DNA of 64,000 bases from Rhodophyticola sp017644125 (GCF_042140125.1 NZ_CP159473.1), one strand, 5' to 3'. Shown: positions 1 through 8,793, numbered from the stretch's first letter. The notes: generated by a model not told the origin, from the letters alone. Numbers and translations: made by a program.

Positions 1-1791
1 CACCGAATGCTCCCTGACCTTGTAGTTGATCTTCTCGTTGCGGATATCGGCCTCGGCGCGGATGCCCGCATCCTTGAGCATCTGCGTCACCTCCTGCACA
101 TAGTCGTCCGCCTCCGACACGATGGCGGCCACGACCACCTGACGCGGGGCCAGCCAGAACGGCAGCTTGCCGGAGTAGTTTTCGATCATGATACCGATGA
201 AGCGCTCGAACGAGCCCAGGATCGCGCGGTGCAGCATGACGGGCCGGTGCTTCGCCCCGTCCTCCCCGATATAGTTGGCGTCGAGCCGTCCGGGCAGGTT
301 GAAATCGGCCTGGAAGGTGCCGCATTGCCATTCGCGGCCGATCGCGTCGGTCAGCTTGAAATCGAGTTTCGGGCCGTAGAAGGCGCCTTCGCCCGGGTCG
401 ATCTCGTAATCGTTGCGGACGCTGAGGATGGCTTTCTCCAGTGCGCTTTCCGCCTTGTCCCAGATCTCGTCGGAGCCCACGCGAATTTCGGGCCGGGTGG
501 AGAGTTTGATGTCGAACTCCGAAAACCCGGTGTCGCGGTAGATGCTGGACAGCAGATCGATGAAGCGCGCGCATTCCGCCTCGATCTGGTCTTCGGTGCA
601 GAAGATATGCGCATCATCCTGCGTGAAGCCGCGCACCCGCATCAGCCCGTGCAGCGCGCCATGGGCCTCGTAGCGGTGGCACGAGCCGAACTCGGCCAGA
701 CGCAGCGGCAGATCGCGGTAGGATTTGATGCCCTGGTTGAAGATCTGCACGTGGCAGGGGCAGTTCATCGGCTTGAGCGCATTGGTGCGTTTCTCGTTCG
801 CGTGCTCTTCGTCGATCTCCGTGATATACATGTTCTCACGGTATTTGTCCCAGTGACCGGAGGCCTCCCACAGCTTGCGGTCGACGACCTGCGGGGTCTT
901 GATCTCCTTATAGCCGGCCTTGGTGAGCTTGCGGCGCATGTAGTCCTCAAGTTCGCGGTAGATCGACCAGCCATTGGGGTGCCAGAAGACCATGCCGGGC
1001 GCCTCTTCCTGAAAGTGGAACAGCTCCATTTCGCGGCCGAGGCGGCGGTGATCGCGCTTTTCGGCCTCCTCCAGAAAGGTCATATGGGCCTTCAGCTGCT
1101 CCCGGTTCTGGAACGCGACGCCGTAGATCCGCTGAAGCTGCGGCCGGTTTGAATCGCCGCGCCAATAGGCGCCGGCGACCTTCATCAGCCTGAAGGCATC
1201 CGCGGGCACCTGCCCGGTATGCTGAAGATGGGGGCCGCGGCAGAGATCCTGCCAGTGACCGTGCCAGTACATCCTGAGCGGCTCGTCGCCGGGAATGCTC
1301 TCGATCAGTTCGACCTTGTAGGGCTCGTTATTGGCCTTGTAGAAGCCGATGGCGCGGTCGCGCTCCCAGATCTCGGTGGTGACCGGGTCGCGGCGGTTGA
1401 TGATCTCTTTCATCTTCGCCTCGATCACGCCCAGATCCTCGGGCGTGAATGGCTCCGCGCGGTCGAAATCGTAGTAAAATCCGTTCTCGATCACCGGGCC
1501 GATGGTGACCTTCACCTCGGGCCAGATCTCCTGCACCGCACGGGCCATGATATGGGCGCAGTCGTGGCGGATCAGTTCCAGCGCCGGTTCGGCATCCTTC
1601 ATCGTGTGGATGGCGATCTCGGCATCGTCCTCGATGGGCCAGGACAGATCCCAGTGGGCGCCGTTCACCGAGGCCGAAATCGCCTTTTTCGCAAGGGAGG
1701 AGGCGATGCTTTCAGCAACCTCCGCCGGGGTGACGCCAGCGGCGTAGTCGCGGGAATTGCCATCGGGGAATGTCAGGGAAATCTGGGCCAT
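1..1791 (-). CDS. thrS: threonyl-tRNA synthetase (C-terminal part beyond the window)
   Basis: Charges tRNA-Thr with threonine in the cytoplasm. The first 597 codons are visible and the gene runs off the left edge, so about 50 residues (the end of the anticodon-binding domain) are missing; the family is usually 640-650 residues. A TGS domain occupies about residues 1-62, followed by the second-domain editing motif HDCAH (His76, His80). The class II core includes MNCPCH near residue 343, whose cysteine is the expected zinc ligand. The ATG is preceded by GAGGAG nine bases upstream. The next gene is divergent across 106 bp, so both promoters must lie there. No sign of damage. Confidence 0.97.
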   Translation of the reverse strand, partial: MAQISLTFPDGNSRDYAAGVTPAEVAESIASSLAKKAISASVNGAHWDLSWPIEDDAEIAIHTMKDAEPALELIRHDCAHIMARAVQEIWPEVKVTIGPVIENGFYYDFDRAEPFTPEDLGVIEAKMKEIINRRDPVTTEIWERDRAIGFYKANNEPYKVELIESIPGDEPLRMYWHGHWQDLCRGPHLQHTGQVPADAFRLMKVAGAYWRGDSNRPQLQRIYGVAFQNREQLKAHMTFLEEAEKRDHRRLGREMELFHFQEEAPGMVFWHPNGWSIYRELEDYMRRKLTKAGYKEIKTPQVVDRKLWEASGHWDKYRENMYITEIDEEHANEKRTNALKPMNCPCHVQIFNQGIKSYRDLPLRLAEFGSCHRYEAHGALHGLMRVRGFTQDDAHIFCTEDQIEAECARFIDLLSSIYRDTGFSEFDIKLSTRPEIRVGSDEIWDKAESALEKAILSVRNDYEIDPGEGAFYGPKLDFKLTDAIGREWQCGTFQADFNLPGRLDANYIGEDGAKHRPVMLHRAILGSFERFIGIMIENYSGKLPFWLAPRQVVVAAIVSEADDYVQEVTQMLKDAGIRAEADIRNEKINYKVREHSV

Positions 1792-1897
1792 CGGCCATCT
1801 CCTCGTCGGTCTGGCGCCTACAAAACGCCCGGTTGCGGGTTTGGGTCTGTGTGCTATGTGCCTTCCTCGCAGACCCAAGTCAACGCCAGGGACTCTG

Positions 1898-3196
1898 ATG
1901 AACGATACATTCGAGGAAACGGTCTTCGAGGCCGTGTTCGATGCCGATGCCTCCGCGTCGGATCTGCCCGAGGGCGCGGAGGGCGCCGAAGCCGGGAACG
2001 CGCTGCGCCATGCTGCATCGCTGTCGATGACCAAGGTCGCGGACGGGCTGATCGATCCGAAACTGGTTTTGTCATGGCTGCTGACGACATTGGGGGCGCC
2101 TGCGCTCTTTGTGGGGCTGCTGGTGCCGATCCGCGAGGCCGGGGCGCTCTTGCCGCAGCTCTGGACCGCGGACCGGGTTCACGCCCTGCGCGTCCGCAAA
2201 TGGGTCTGGGTGGGCGGAAGCGCGGTGCAGGGGGCGGCGGCGGGCGGTATCGTTCTGGCCGGTCTGACATTGCAGGGCGTGGCCGCCGGTCTGACGATCT
2301 GCGCATTGCTGGCGGTGCTGGCGCTGGCGCGCAGCCTGTGTTCGGTCTCCTACAAGGACATTCTGGGCAAGACGGTCGCCAAGACCCGGCGCGGGACGGT
2401 GACTGGGCTTGCCTCCTCCGCGGCGTCGGTGGGGGTGGTGGCGTTTGCGCTTGCGCTGATCTGGGAGCCCGCGCCCCGGCTGACGCTGGTGATCGGCGCG
2501 CTGGTGCTGGCGGCGGCGTTCTGGCTTTTGGCGGCGACGCTTTTTTCCACCCTGTCGGAGCGCCCGAGCGAGGAGACGGCGGAGCCCTCGGGCAACCCGC
2601 TCAGGCATCTGGCGCTTCTGGGGCGCGATGCGCAGCTGACCCGGTTCATCGCGGTGCGCGGCCTGCTGACGGCGACGGCGCTCGCCCCGCCCTTTCTGGT
2701 GCTTCTGGGCAGCGGCGGCGATGGCGGCCCCTTCGCGCAACTGGGCGCGCTGGTTCTGGCCTCGGCGGTGGCGTCGCTGCTCAGCTCCTACATCTGGGGG
2801 CGGCTGGCCGACCGGTCCAGCCGCAAGGCCCTGCTGCTGGCCGGATGCGCCGGCGGCGCGGCGCTGGTGGCGGCCGTCCTGCTGCATCTGGCGGGCCTCT
2901 TCACCCAGACCTGGGCCGTGGCGTCGGTGCTGTTCGTGCTGATGATCGCATATCACGGCGTCCGGCAGGGGCGATCCACCTATCTGGTCGACATGGCGCC
3001 CGCGGATCAGCGCGCCGCCTACACGGCGGTGTCGAACACGGTGATCGGGGTGATCCTGCTGGCCAGCGGGGCGTTCGGGGCGCTGGCCTCGGCCCTTGGC
3101 GCGGTCTGGGCCGTGGGCGTCTTTGCGGCGATGAGCCTTGCCGCCGCCGCGGTGGCCCTCGGCCTGAACGAGGTGGAACAGGCCGAGGGGTCTTGA
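1898..3196 (+). CDS. MFS-type membrane transporter, substrate unknown
   Basis: A 432-residue protein of strongly hydrophobic segments with a charged hydrophilic N-terminus (about residues 1-40, acidic). The loop GRLADRSSRKAL resembles the conserved MFS cytoplasmic loop between helices 2 and 3 of a six-helix half, here in the second half, and RQGRSTYLVDMAP follows as a second polar loop. These support a major facilitator carrier in the inner membrane, but nothing seen fixes a substrate. I chose the ATG just after a short AGGGA-like element; longer upstream extensions would cross the thrS promoter region. It sits alone between divergent thrS and a convergent MAPEG gene two bases downstream. Confidence 0.75.
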   Translation: MNDTFEETVFEAVFDADASASDLPEGAEGAEAGNALRHAASLSMTKVADGLIDPKLVLSWLLTTLGAPALFVGLLVPIREAGALLPQLWTADRVHALRVRKWVWVGGSAVQGAAAGGIVLAGLTLQGVAAGLTICALLAVLALARSLCSVSYKDILGKTVAKTRRGTVTGLASSAASVGVVAFALALIWEPAPRLTLVIGALVLAAAFWLLAATLFSTLSERPSEETAEPSGNPLRHLALLGRDAQLTRFIAVRGLLTATALAPPFLVLLGSGGDGGPFAQLGALVLASAVASLLSSYIWGRLADRSSRKALLLAGCAGGAALVAAVLLHLAGLFTQTWAVASVLFVLMIAYHGVRQGRSTYLVDMAPADQRAAYTAVSNTVIGVILLASGAFGALASALGAVWAVGVFAAMSLAAAAVALGLNEVEQAEGS

Positions 3197-3198
3197 CG

Positions 3199-3609
3199 CT
3201 AGAGGCCGGCGGCGAACACCGCATAGGCCATGATCATGCAGCACAGCCATCCGGCGGTGAAGATGATGGGCCGGATCGGCATTCCCGCCACGCCGGTGAT
3301 CATGCCGAGCGCATGGGCGACGCGAAGCCAGAAGAAGGCGATCGACGTCCAGTATGTGAGCGCGGTGAACCCGTCCATCCGGTCGACCAGCAGAACCAGG
3401 ATGGCGAAGGGAATGCCCTGTTCCAGCAGGTTCAGATGCGCCCGATGGGCACGCTGCACCCAGGGGCGCAGATTGCTGATCGTGGCGGGCCGTGCGAAGG
3501 CCTCCTCCTCGGACGGGTCCGAGGAGATGCCGATCACATAGGGGATCCAGAGCGACGCCGCGAGGATCATCAGACAGGTCAGAATGCCCAGTTCGGTGGG
3601 GAATTCCAT
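3199..3609 (-). CDS. MAPEG-family membrane protein
   Basis: A 136-residue integral membrane protein with four likely transmembrane helices. The central polar stretch RAHRAHLNLLEQGIPFAIL (about residues 54-72) matches the MAPEG signature (membrane-associated eicosanoid/glutathione metabolism proteins), where Arg and Asn/Glu residues bind glutathione in characterised members. No enzyme activity can be assigned. Its start codon overlaps the stop of the upstream ArsR-SRPBCC gene (TGATG), so the two are almost certainly translated from one message and controlled by the same operator. Confidence 0.85.
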   Translation of the reverse strand: MEFPTELGILTCLMILAASLWIPYVIGISSDPSEEEAFARPATISNLRPWVQRAHRAHLNLLEQGIPFAILVLLVDRMDGFTALTYWTSIAFFWLRVAHALGMITGVAGMPIRPIIFTAGWLCCMIMAYAVFAAGL

Positions 3610-4352
3610 CAGGCCGCTCCTTTCAGGGCCACGCCTGTCTCCAGATAGGACTTGAGCGACGAGGCAAGGCGTGCCCAGCCCTCGCCGAAGCCTTCCTGAC
3701 CCGGTGCCATATCGTAATGCTCGATCGTGAGCATGCAGGTCTCGCCCTGGGGCTCGATCAGATAGACCATGTGTGAGGCGGGCGCGTCCGGCCCCATGAA
3801 GGCGGGCTCGAAGGTCATCGCGATACGGGTCTTGGGATCCATCTCGGTGGTGACCTGACGCAACATCGTGTTGCCGTCGGGCAGGATGAACTCGGTCACA
3901 TTGTCCGGTTTGGGATCCCCCCGCACCTCGCTGCACATGAAATGATAGGCGGCCATCTGATCGGCCCTGGTCAATGCATCCCATAGTGCATCCTGCGAAC
4001 AGCGGATGAACGTCTGCATCATGAAGTCGGGTTTACCCATAATTCCCTCTCTTTCCAGCTTGGTTTTAAGATCGCTCAAAGCCCGGGCCTGCGGTCTCAG
4101 GAAGGGCGCGACCCAGCGGTCGAGCATCTCCTGCAGGGGCAGGGCATTGAGATAGTGGTACTTGAACCGCCCATGGCGGCGGGTGACGACGAGATGGGCG
4201 TCTTCAAGGATCTTGAGGTGCTTCATGACCCCGAACCGGGTCATATCCGGCTGCTCTTCCAGATCGGTCAGGGTTTGCCCGTCTTTGCGCCGCAGGCTGT
4301 CCAGCAGCGCACGGCGGGTCGGGTCGTTGAGGGCTTTGAAGATCGCATCCAT
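3609..4352 (-). CDS. ArsR-family regulator fused to an SRPBCC (AHSA1-like) domain
   Basis: A 247-residue two-domain protein. Residues 1 to about 95 form an ArsR/SmtB winged helix, beginning MDAIFKALNDPTRRALLDSL and containing the recognition-helix region around RFGVMKHLKIL. From about residue 105 to the end is an SRPBCC fold of the AHSA1 type, a hydrophobic-ligand pocket. No cysteine pair typical of metal-sensing ArsR proteins is visible in the winged helix, so ligand sensing through the SRPBCC pocket is the likelier mechanism (inference). I chose the ATG at 4352: a TTG at 4388 would place 12 codons inside what looks like the -35 to -10 region. It is coupled by TGATG to the MAPEG gene. Confidence 0.85.
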   Translation of the reverse strand: MDAIFKALNDPTRRALLDSLRRKDGQTLTDLEEQPDMTRFGVMKHLKILEDAHLVVTRRHGRFKYHYLNALPLQEMLDRWVAPFLRPQARALSDLKTKLEREGIMGKPDFMMQTFIRCSQDALWDALTRADQMAAYHFMCSEVRGDPKPDNVTEFILPDGNTMLRQVTTEMDPKTRIAMTFEPAFMGPDAPASHMVYLIEPQGETCMLTIEHYDMAPGQEGFGEGWARLASSLKSYLETGVALKGAA

Positions 4353-4358
4353 GAGAGG

Positions 4359-4388
4359 CTTATACGTGAATAAATAGTCACGTGACAA
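4359..4388 (-). promoter_or_regulatory. promoter with inverted-repeat operator for the ArsR-SRPBCC/MAPEG operon
   Basis: Read on the - strand, TTGTCA (4388-4383) is followed after 18 bases by TATAAG (4364-4359), a good sigma70-like promoter. A perfect inverted repeat ACGTGA-N8-TCACGT (4364-4383) lies between the two elements, where a repressor would block RNA polymerase; CACGTG also recurs at 4410-4415. The expected transcription start, six to seven bases after the -10 box, falls on the ATG at 4352, so the mRNA is probably leaderless. The promoter and repeat are seen; the identity of the bound regulator is inferred from autoregulation being the rule in the ArsR family. Confidence 0.65.
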
Positions 4389-4503
4389 TATGGTAACTTA
4401 AAAAATGCTCACGTGGCGTTATTTGCAGTGGAATCAGGGTTTTCCTTGTCTGAAACGGCAGTCCGTGCAGGAATGAGAGCCGGTTTCCGGTAGGATATGC
4501 GCC

Positions 4504-5250
4504 ATGGATGACGGGATGTTGACGACGCCGGAGGGCAGGCGGCTGGCCTATGACCGAATCGACGGCGCGGGGCCGGGCGTGGTCTTTCTGGGCGGGTTCA
4601 AATCCGACAAGGAGGGGACCAAGGCCTTGCATCTGGAGGCCTGGGCCAGGGCCCGCGGCCGGGCGTTCCTGCGGTTCGACTATTCCGGGCATGGAACCTC
4701 TTCGGGCGAATTCACCGAAGGCACGATCGGCGACTGGGCCGCAGATGCCAGTGCTGCGATCCATGCCTTGACGGAGGGGCCGCAAGTGCTGGTCGGCTCG
4801 TCCATGGGCGGCTGGATCGCGCTTCTGATGGCAAGGCGGCATCCCGAAAGGCTGGCCGGGCTGGTCACCATCGCGGCGGCGCCGGATTTCACCGAAGACA
4901 GCATGTGGGCCGGGTTTTCCGACACGCAGAAGGCCGAACTGGCCGAAACCGGGCAGGTGGCGCTGCCGTCTGAGTATGGCGAGCCCTACATCATCACCCG
5001 ACGCCTGATCGAGGAGGGCCGGGACCAGCTTGTTCTGCGCGCGCCATTGGAGATCGGTGTGCCCGTCCGCATGCTTCAGGGCACGGCGGATGCGGATGTG
5101 GACATGTCGGTTGCGCTGCGCCTTCTGGACCATCTGGAGGGGCCGGATATCAGGCTGCAACTGGTCAAGGGCGCGGATCACCGATTTTCTGACGAAACCT
5201 GTCTGGCGCTGATCACAACGGCGGTCGAGGAGGTTATCGGCCATGCGTAG
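4504..5250 (+). CDS. alpha/beta hydrolase
   Basis: A 248-residue soluble hydrolase. The nucleophile elbow is GSSMGGW with Ser100, an acidic residue lies in the cluster GTADADVD (Asp196-200), and GADHRFS supplies His226, giving a complete Ser-Asp-His triad. The sequence FDYSGHGTSSGEF ahead of the elbow is like ABHD10/palmitoyl-thioesterase-type hydrolases, but substrate specificity cannot be read from the sequence. No signal peptide, so cytoplasmic. AGGA precedes the ATG. It overlaps the following hydrolase gene by eight bases, so the pair is an operon; it is divergent from the ArsR-SRPBCC gene. Confidence 0.85.
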   Translation: MDDGMLTTPEGRRLAYDRIDGAGPGVVFLGGFKSDKEGTKALHLEAWARARGRAFLRFDYSGHGTSSGEFTEGTIGDWAADASAAIHALTEGPQVLVGSSMGGWIALLMARRHPERLAGLVTIAAAPDFTEDSMWAGFSDTQKAELAETGQVALPSEYGEPYIITRRLIEEGRDQLVLRAPLEIGVPVRMLQGTADADVDMSVALRLLDHLEGPDIRLQLVKGADHRFSDETCLALITTAVEEVIGHA

Positions 5251-6226
5251 CCTTGGCAGATGGCTTGGCCGGGCGCTTCTGGTGCTGGTCCTGCTGGTTG
5301 CGGCGGTCTGGATTTTCGCCCCGGCAGAACCCGTGGACCGCGCCGGGCCCTTCGCGGGCGATCTGGGCGACCCGGCGGCTTTCTACGCGGCCCGAGAGGC
5401 GATGTTCGACGATATCACACCCGGGACGGAGGCGCGGATCATCTGGGCGGGGGAGGCGGGGGCGCGGACCCCGCTGAGCCTGCTTTACATCCACGGGTTT
5501 TCCGCCACCTCGGAAGAGATCCGCCCCGTCCCCGACACCGTCGCCGCAGAGCTGGGCGCAAATCTGGTCTACCCCCGGCTGACGGGCCATGGGCGTGGTG
5601 GTGTCGCGATGGCCGAGGCGCGGGCGGGCGACTGGATCGACGACACGGCCGAGGCGCTGGCGGTGGCGCGGGCCGTGGGCGAGCGGGTGCTGGTGATCGG
5701 CACCTCCACCGGCGCCACCCTTGCCGCGATCGCGGTGACCGAGCCCGACATGGCCGAGGCGATCGTGGGGGTGATCATGGTTTCCGCCAATTTCGAACTG
5801 GCCAACCCGGCGGCGGTGCTGCTGGAATGGCCCGCCGCACGGGTCTGGGTGCCGTGGCTTGTGGGCGACACGCGCAGTTTCGACGTTCAGAACGCCCGAC
5901 ATGGCACCTATTGGACCTCGTCATATCCGAATGTCGCGGCGGTGCCGCTTGCGGCGCTGATGCGGGAGGCGCGGAGCCGGGATTACACGGATGTCACCGT
6001 GCCGCTTCTGTCGATCTATTCGCCGGAGGATCAGGTGATTTCGGCCAAGGCGGCGCAGGCCTTTGCCGATGGCTGGGGCGGGCCGGTGACGGCCGTGCCG
6101 CTGGACCTGCCGGAGGAAGGCGCCGACCCCTACAGCCATGTGATCGCGGGCGACATCCTGAGCCCGGCGATGAGCGCGCCGGTGACCGACCTGATCCTTG
6201 ACTGGGTGACGGCGCAGGGCCTCTGA
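5243..6226 (+). CDS. membrane-anchored alpha/beta hydrolase
   Basis: A 327-residue protein with one N-terminal hydrophobic helix (about residues 8-26) following positively charged residues, either an uncleaved signal anchor or a signal peptide, so the catalytic domain probably sits in the periplasm. The fold is shown by LYIHGFSAT (oxyanion region), GTSTGAT with nucleophile Ser155, an acidic residue in SIYSPEDQVIS and a late histidine in DPYSHVIAG. This looks like a carboxylesterase or lysophospholipase-type enzyme. The start overlaps the preceding hydrolase by eight bases. Two unlike hydrolases in one operon, one cytoplasmic and one exported, could handle one substrate on both sides of the membrane (speculative). 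Confidence 0.82.
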   Translation: MRSLGRWLGRALLVLVLLVAAVWIFAPAEPVDRAGPFAGDLGDPAAFYAAREAMFDDITPGTEARIIWAGEAGARTPLSLLYIHGFSATSEEIRPVPDTVAAELGANLVYPRLTGHGRGGVAMAEARAGDWIDDTAEALAVARAVGERVLVIGTSTGATLAAIAVTEPDMAEAIVGVIMVSANFELANPAAVLLEWPAARVWVPWLVGDTRSFDVQNARHGTYWTSSYPNVAAVPLAALMREARSRDYTDVTVPLLSIYSPEDQVISAKAAQAFADGWGGPVTAVPLDLPEEGADPYSHVIAGDILSPAMSAPVTDLILDWVTAQGL

Positions 6227-6276
6227 TCTCGCCCGTCTTGCCGCGTTGCAGAAACGGGTTTTGATGTTTTCCCTTG

Positions 6277-6292
6277 CCGAAACCGGTTTCGG
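6277..6292. promoter_or_regulatory. 16-bp perfect palindrome, candidate LacI-family operator
   Basis: CCGAAACCGGTTTCGG is perfectly symmetrical around a central CG, the usual form of LacI/GalR-family operators. It lies 32 bp ahead of the first LacI-family gene, between a TTGCCG (6275-6280) and an AT-rich ACTTTATG stretch that could serve as -35 and -10. This position suggests that the downstream regulator represses its own gene and the sugar importer behind it. The palindrome is seen; the protein that binds it is inferred. Confidence 0.65.
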
Positions 6293-6323
6293 AAGAAACT
6301 TTATGAGTCGGGGAGAGAGATCA

Positions 6324-7412
6324 ATGTCAGTCGCAAAGCCATCCCGGATGCGCAACCCGCGGGTCACGATCAACGATCTGGCGCGGTCGCTCGGTCTGGC
6401 CAAGGGCACGGTCAGCCGGGCGCTGAACGGCTATCCGGATATCGCCGAGGCGACCCGCGTCCGGGTGACGCGCGCCGCCGAGCGGATGGGCTATCGGCCG
6501 CTGGCGCAGGCGCAGGCGATCCGCACGGGGCGCGCCCGCGCGCTCGGGCTGGTGCTGAATGCCGGCGGAGACGATGCGCATAAACCGTTTCTCACCGATT
6601 TTCTGGATGGCATCTCGCGCGCGGCCTCCGAGGAAAGCTGGACGTTGACCGTGGCCACGGCGCAGGACGAGGCCGATGAGGTCGCGACCCTCGCCCGGCT
6701 GATCGACGAGCGGAAGGTGGATGGGTTCATCCTGCCGCGGACCCGGCTTCGGGACGCCCGCATCGCGCTTCTGAAGGCGCGCGACGTGCCGTTCGTTCTG
6801 TTCGGGCGCACCGCCGAGCCCGTGGGCTGCGCGTGGCACGATATCAGCGGCGAGGGCGCGATGAGGGCCGCGGTTCTGCGGCTGGCGCGCCGCGGCCATA
6901 CCCGCATCGGCTTCATCAACGGGGCGCTGGACTACACCTATGCGCATCTGCGGCGCGAGGGCTATCTGGCGGGGCTGGCGGAGGCGGGTCTGGAGATGCG
7001 GCCCGAGTTGATGACCAGCGGCGCGATCACGATGGCGCAGGGCGAGACGGAGGGCGAGCGGCTGCTGACGCTGGCCGAGCGCCCCACCGCGGTTGTCTGC
7101 GCGCTCGATCTCGCCGCGCTTGGCCTTTACCGCGCGGCGGCGCGCCACGGTCTGCGGATCGGGGCGGATCTGGCGGTGATCGGGTATGACGGCATCCCCG
7201 AGGCGGCGACGGCGCATCCGCCGCTGACGACCTATGCCGTGGACAGCCGCGCCGCCGGCGCGCGTCTGGCCAAGCTGCTTTTCGCGCGGATCCGCGGGGT
7301 CGACCCGGAGCGTCTGCGGGAGGAAGTGCCGGCGCAGCTGATCGCGCGCGGATCGGATGTTGCGGAGTATCACCCGGACCCGGCCGCCGTGCCGGACCGT
7401 GCAGGAACCTGA
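6324..7412 (+). CDS. LacI-family transcriptional regulator
   Basis: A 362-residue regulator. The N-terminal helix-turn-helix begins VTINDLARSLGLAKGTVSRAL and is followed by the hinge helix near RPLAQAQAIRTGRAR, then a periplasmic-binding-protein-like effector domain (about residues 65-340) with the family stretch DLAVIGYDGIPEA. I chose the ATG at 6324, four bases after GGGGAGAGAGA; in-frame ATGs at 6246, 6264 and 6303 would put the operator or its surroundings inside the gene. It is followed after 22 bp by a sugar-binding protein gene, so it most likely senses the imported sugar or a breakdown product. Confidence 0.92.
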   Translation: MSVAKPSRMRNPRVTINDLARSLGLAKGTVSRALNGYPDIAEATRVRVTRAAERMGYRPLAQAQAIRTGRARALGLVLNAGGDDAHKPFLTDFLDGISRAASEESWTLTVATAQDEADEVATLARLIDERKVDGFILPRTRLRDARIALLKARDVPFVLFGRTAEPVGCAWHDISGEGAMRAAVLRLARRGHTRIGFINGALDYTYAHLRREGYLAGLAEAGLEMRPELMTSGAITMAQGETEGERLLTLAERPTAVVCALDLAALGLYRAAARHGLRIGADLAVIGYDGIPEAATAHPPLTTYAVDSRAAGARLAKLLFARIRGVDPERLREEVPAQLIARGSDVAEYHPDPAAVPDRAGT

Positions 7413-7434
7413 ACACTCACTGGGAGGAAAGACC

Positions 7435-8793
7435 ATGACGATGATGATGAAAGGGACCCGTATGGCCCTGCTGGCCGCCGCGTCGAGCCTGGCGCTCGCT
7501 TCGGTGGCGGCGGCGCAGGACACGATCCGGTTCTGGACCACGGAAGAACAGCCCGAACGTCTGGCGCTGCAGGAGGCGATGGCGGCGGAGTTCACCGAGG
7601 CGTCCGGTATCTCGGTCGAAGTGATCCCGGTGACCGAGAGCGATCTGGGCACGCGGGCGACGGCGGCCTTTGCGGCGGGCGATCTGCCCGACGTGATCTA
7701 CCACCCGCTGCAATACGCGCTGCCCTGGGCGGAGGCCGGCATTCTGGATATCGACGCCGCAACCGATGTGATCGAGGAGCTGGGGGCCGAAACCTTCGCC
7801 CCCGGCGCGCTGAACATGGCCTCGATGGAGGACGGGTTCGCCTCGGTTCCGGTGGATGGCTGGACGCAGATGATCGTCTACCGGGCCGATCTGTTCGAGG
7901 AGAACGGGCTGGAGCCGCCGACCACCTATGCCAATGTGCTGGCCGCCATCGAGGCGCTGCACAACCCGCCCGAGATGTTCGGCTTCGTGGCGGCGACCAA
8001 GGTGGACGAGAACTTCATGAGCCAGGTTCTGGAGCATGTGTTCCTTGCCAACGGGGTCAGCCCCGTGGGGCCGGACGGGGTTCAGCCGCTGGACGAGGCG
8101 GCCACGACCGAAGTGCTGGAATTCTATGCCGCGATCGTGGAGGCATCGCCCGACGGGGAGCTGTTCTGGCAGCAATCGCGGGAACTCTATTTTGCGGGCC
8201 GGGCGGCGATGATCATCTGGTCGCCCTTCATTCTGGATGAACTGGCGGGGCTGCGGGACAGCGCGCCGCCGACCATCACCGACGACCCGACCAGTGGCGA
8301 ACTGGCCTCGCGCACCGGGATCGTGACCAATTTCGCCGGCCCGTCGAACCCCGATGGCGCGGCCTGGGCCGATATCCGGTATTTCGGGATCACGGCGGAT
8401 GCCAACACCGATGCGGCGATGGCCTTCGTGGAATACTCCATGGCGGAGGGATACACCCAGACGCTGGCCATCGCGCCCGAGGGCAAGTTCCCGATCCGCC
8501 GCGGAACGGCAGATAACCCGACCGCTTTCACCGATGCCTGGGCGCAGCTTGACGTGGGCGTCGACCGGCGCGCCCCCCTGGGTGACCTCTATGCCCAGGA
8601 GATGATCGACGAGATCGTCGGCGGCCTCGATGTGGCGCAGCGGTGGGGCGTCGCCGAGGGGCAGCTGGCGCTGGCCAGCCGGATCGTCAACAGCCAGGTT
8701 ATCAACCGGCTTGTCCGCGAATACATGGACGGCGTGCGCGATGCGGCGGCGACCGTGGCGCTGATGAACGAGGAACTGGCGCGGATCGAGTGA
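7435..8793 (+). CDS. carbohydrate ABC transporter substrate-binding protein
   Basis: A 452-residue periplasmic protein of the UgpB/MalE-like (SBP_bac_1) class. A Sec signal peptide covers residues 1 to about 27, with likely cleavage after VAAA before QDT. The mature start DTIRFWTTEEQPERLALQEAMAAEF and the motif AAGDLPDVIYH are typical of solute-binding proteins for oligosaccharides or glycosides. GGAGGAAA stands eight bases before the ATG. It is the first transporter gene behind the LacI regulator and is separated from the permeases by two hairpins. The ligand cannot be named; the cytoplasmic glycosidase in the same operon suggests a glycoside. Confidence 0.92.
   Translation: MTMMMKGTRMALLAAASSLALASVAAAQDTIRFWTTEEQPERLALQEAMAAEFTEASGISVEVIPVTESDLGTRATAAFAAGDLPDVIYHPLQYALPWAEAGILDIDAATDVIEELGAETFAPGALNMASMEDGFASVPVDGWTQMIVYRADLFEENGLEPPTTYANVLAAIEALHNPPEMFGFVAATKVDENFMSQVLEHVFLANGVSPVGPDGVQPLDEAATTEVLEFYAAIVEASPDGELFWQQSRELYFAGRAAMIIWSPFILDELAGLRDSAPPTITDDPTSGELASRTGIVTNFAGPSNPDGAAWADIRYFGITADANTDAAMAFVEYSMAEGYTQTLAIAPEGKFPIRRGTADNPTAFTDAWAQLDVGVDRRAPLGDLYAQEMIDEIVGGLDVAQRWGVAEGQLALASRIVNSQVINRLVREYMDGVRDAAATVALMNEELARIE

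Noticed and set aside
1219..3648. Very long + strand open frame across thrS, the MFS gene and beyond
   Set aside because: Arg/Gly/Ala-rich shadow caused by high GC; the real genes in other frames have clear domains.
4352..4388. TTG start at 4388 for the ArsR-SRPBCC gene
   Set aside because: The added codons lie within the -35/operator/-10 region, and the family start is MDAIFKALNDPTRR.
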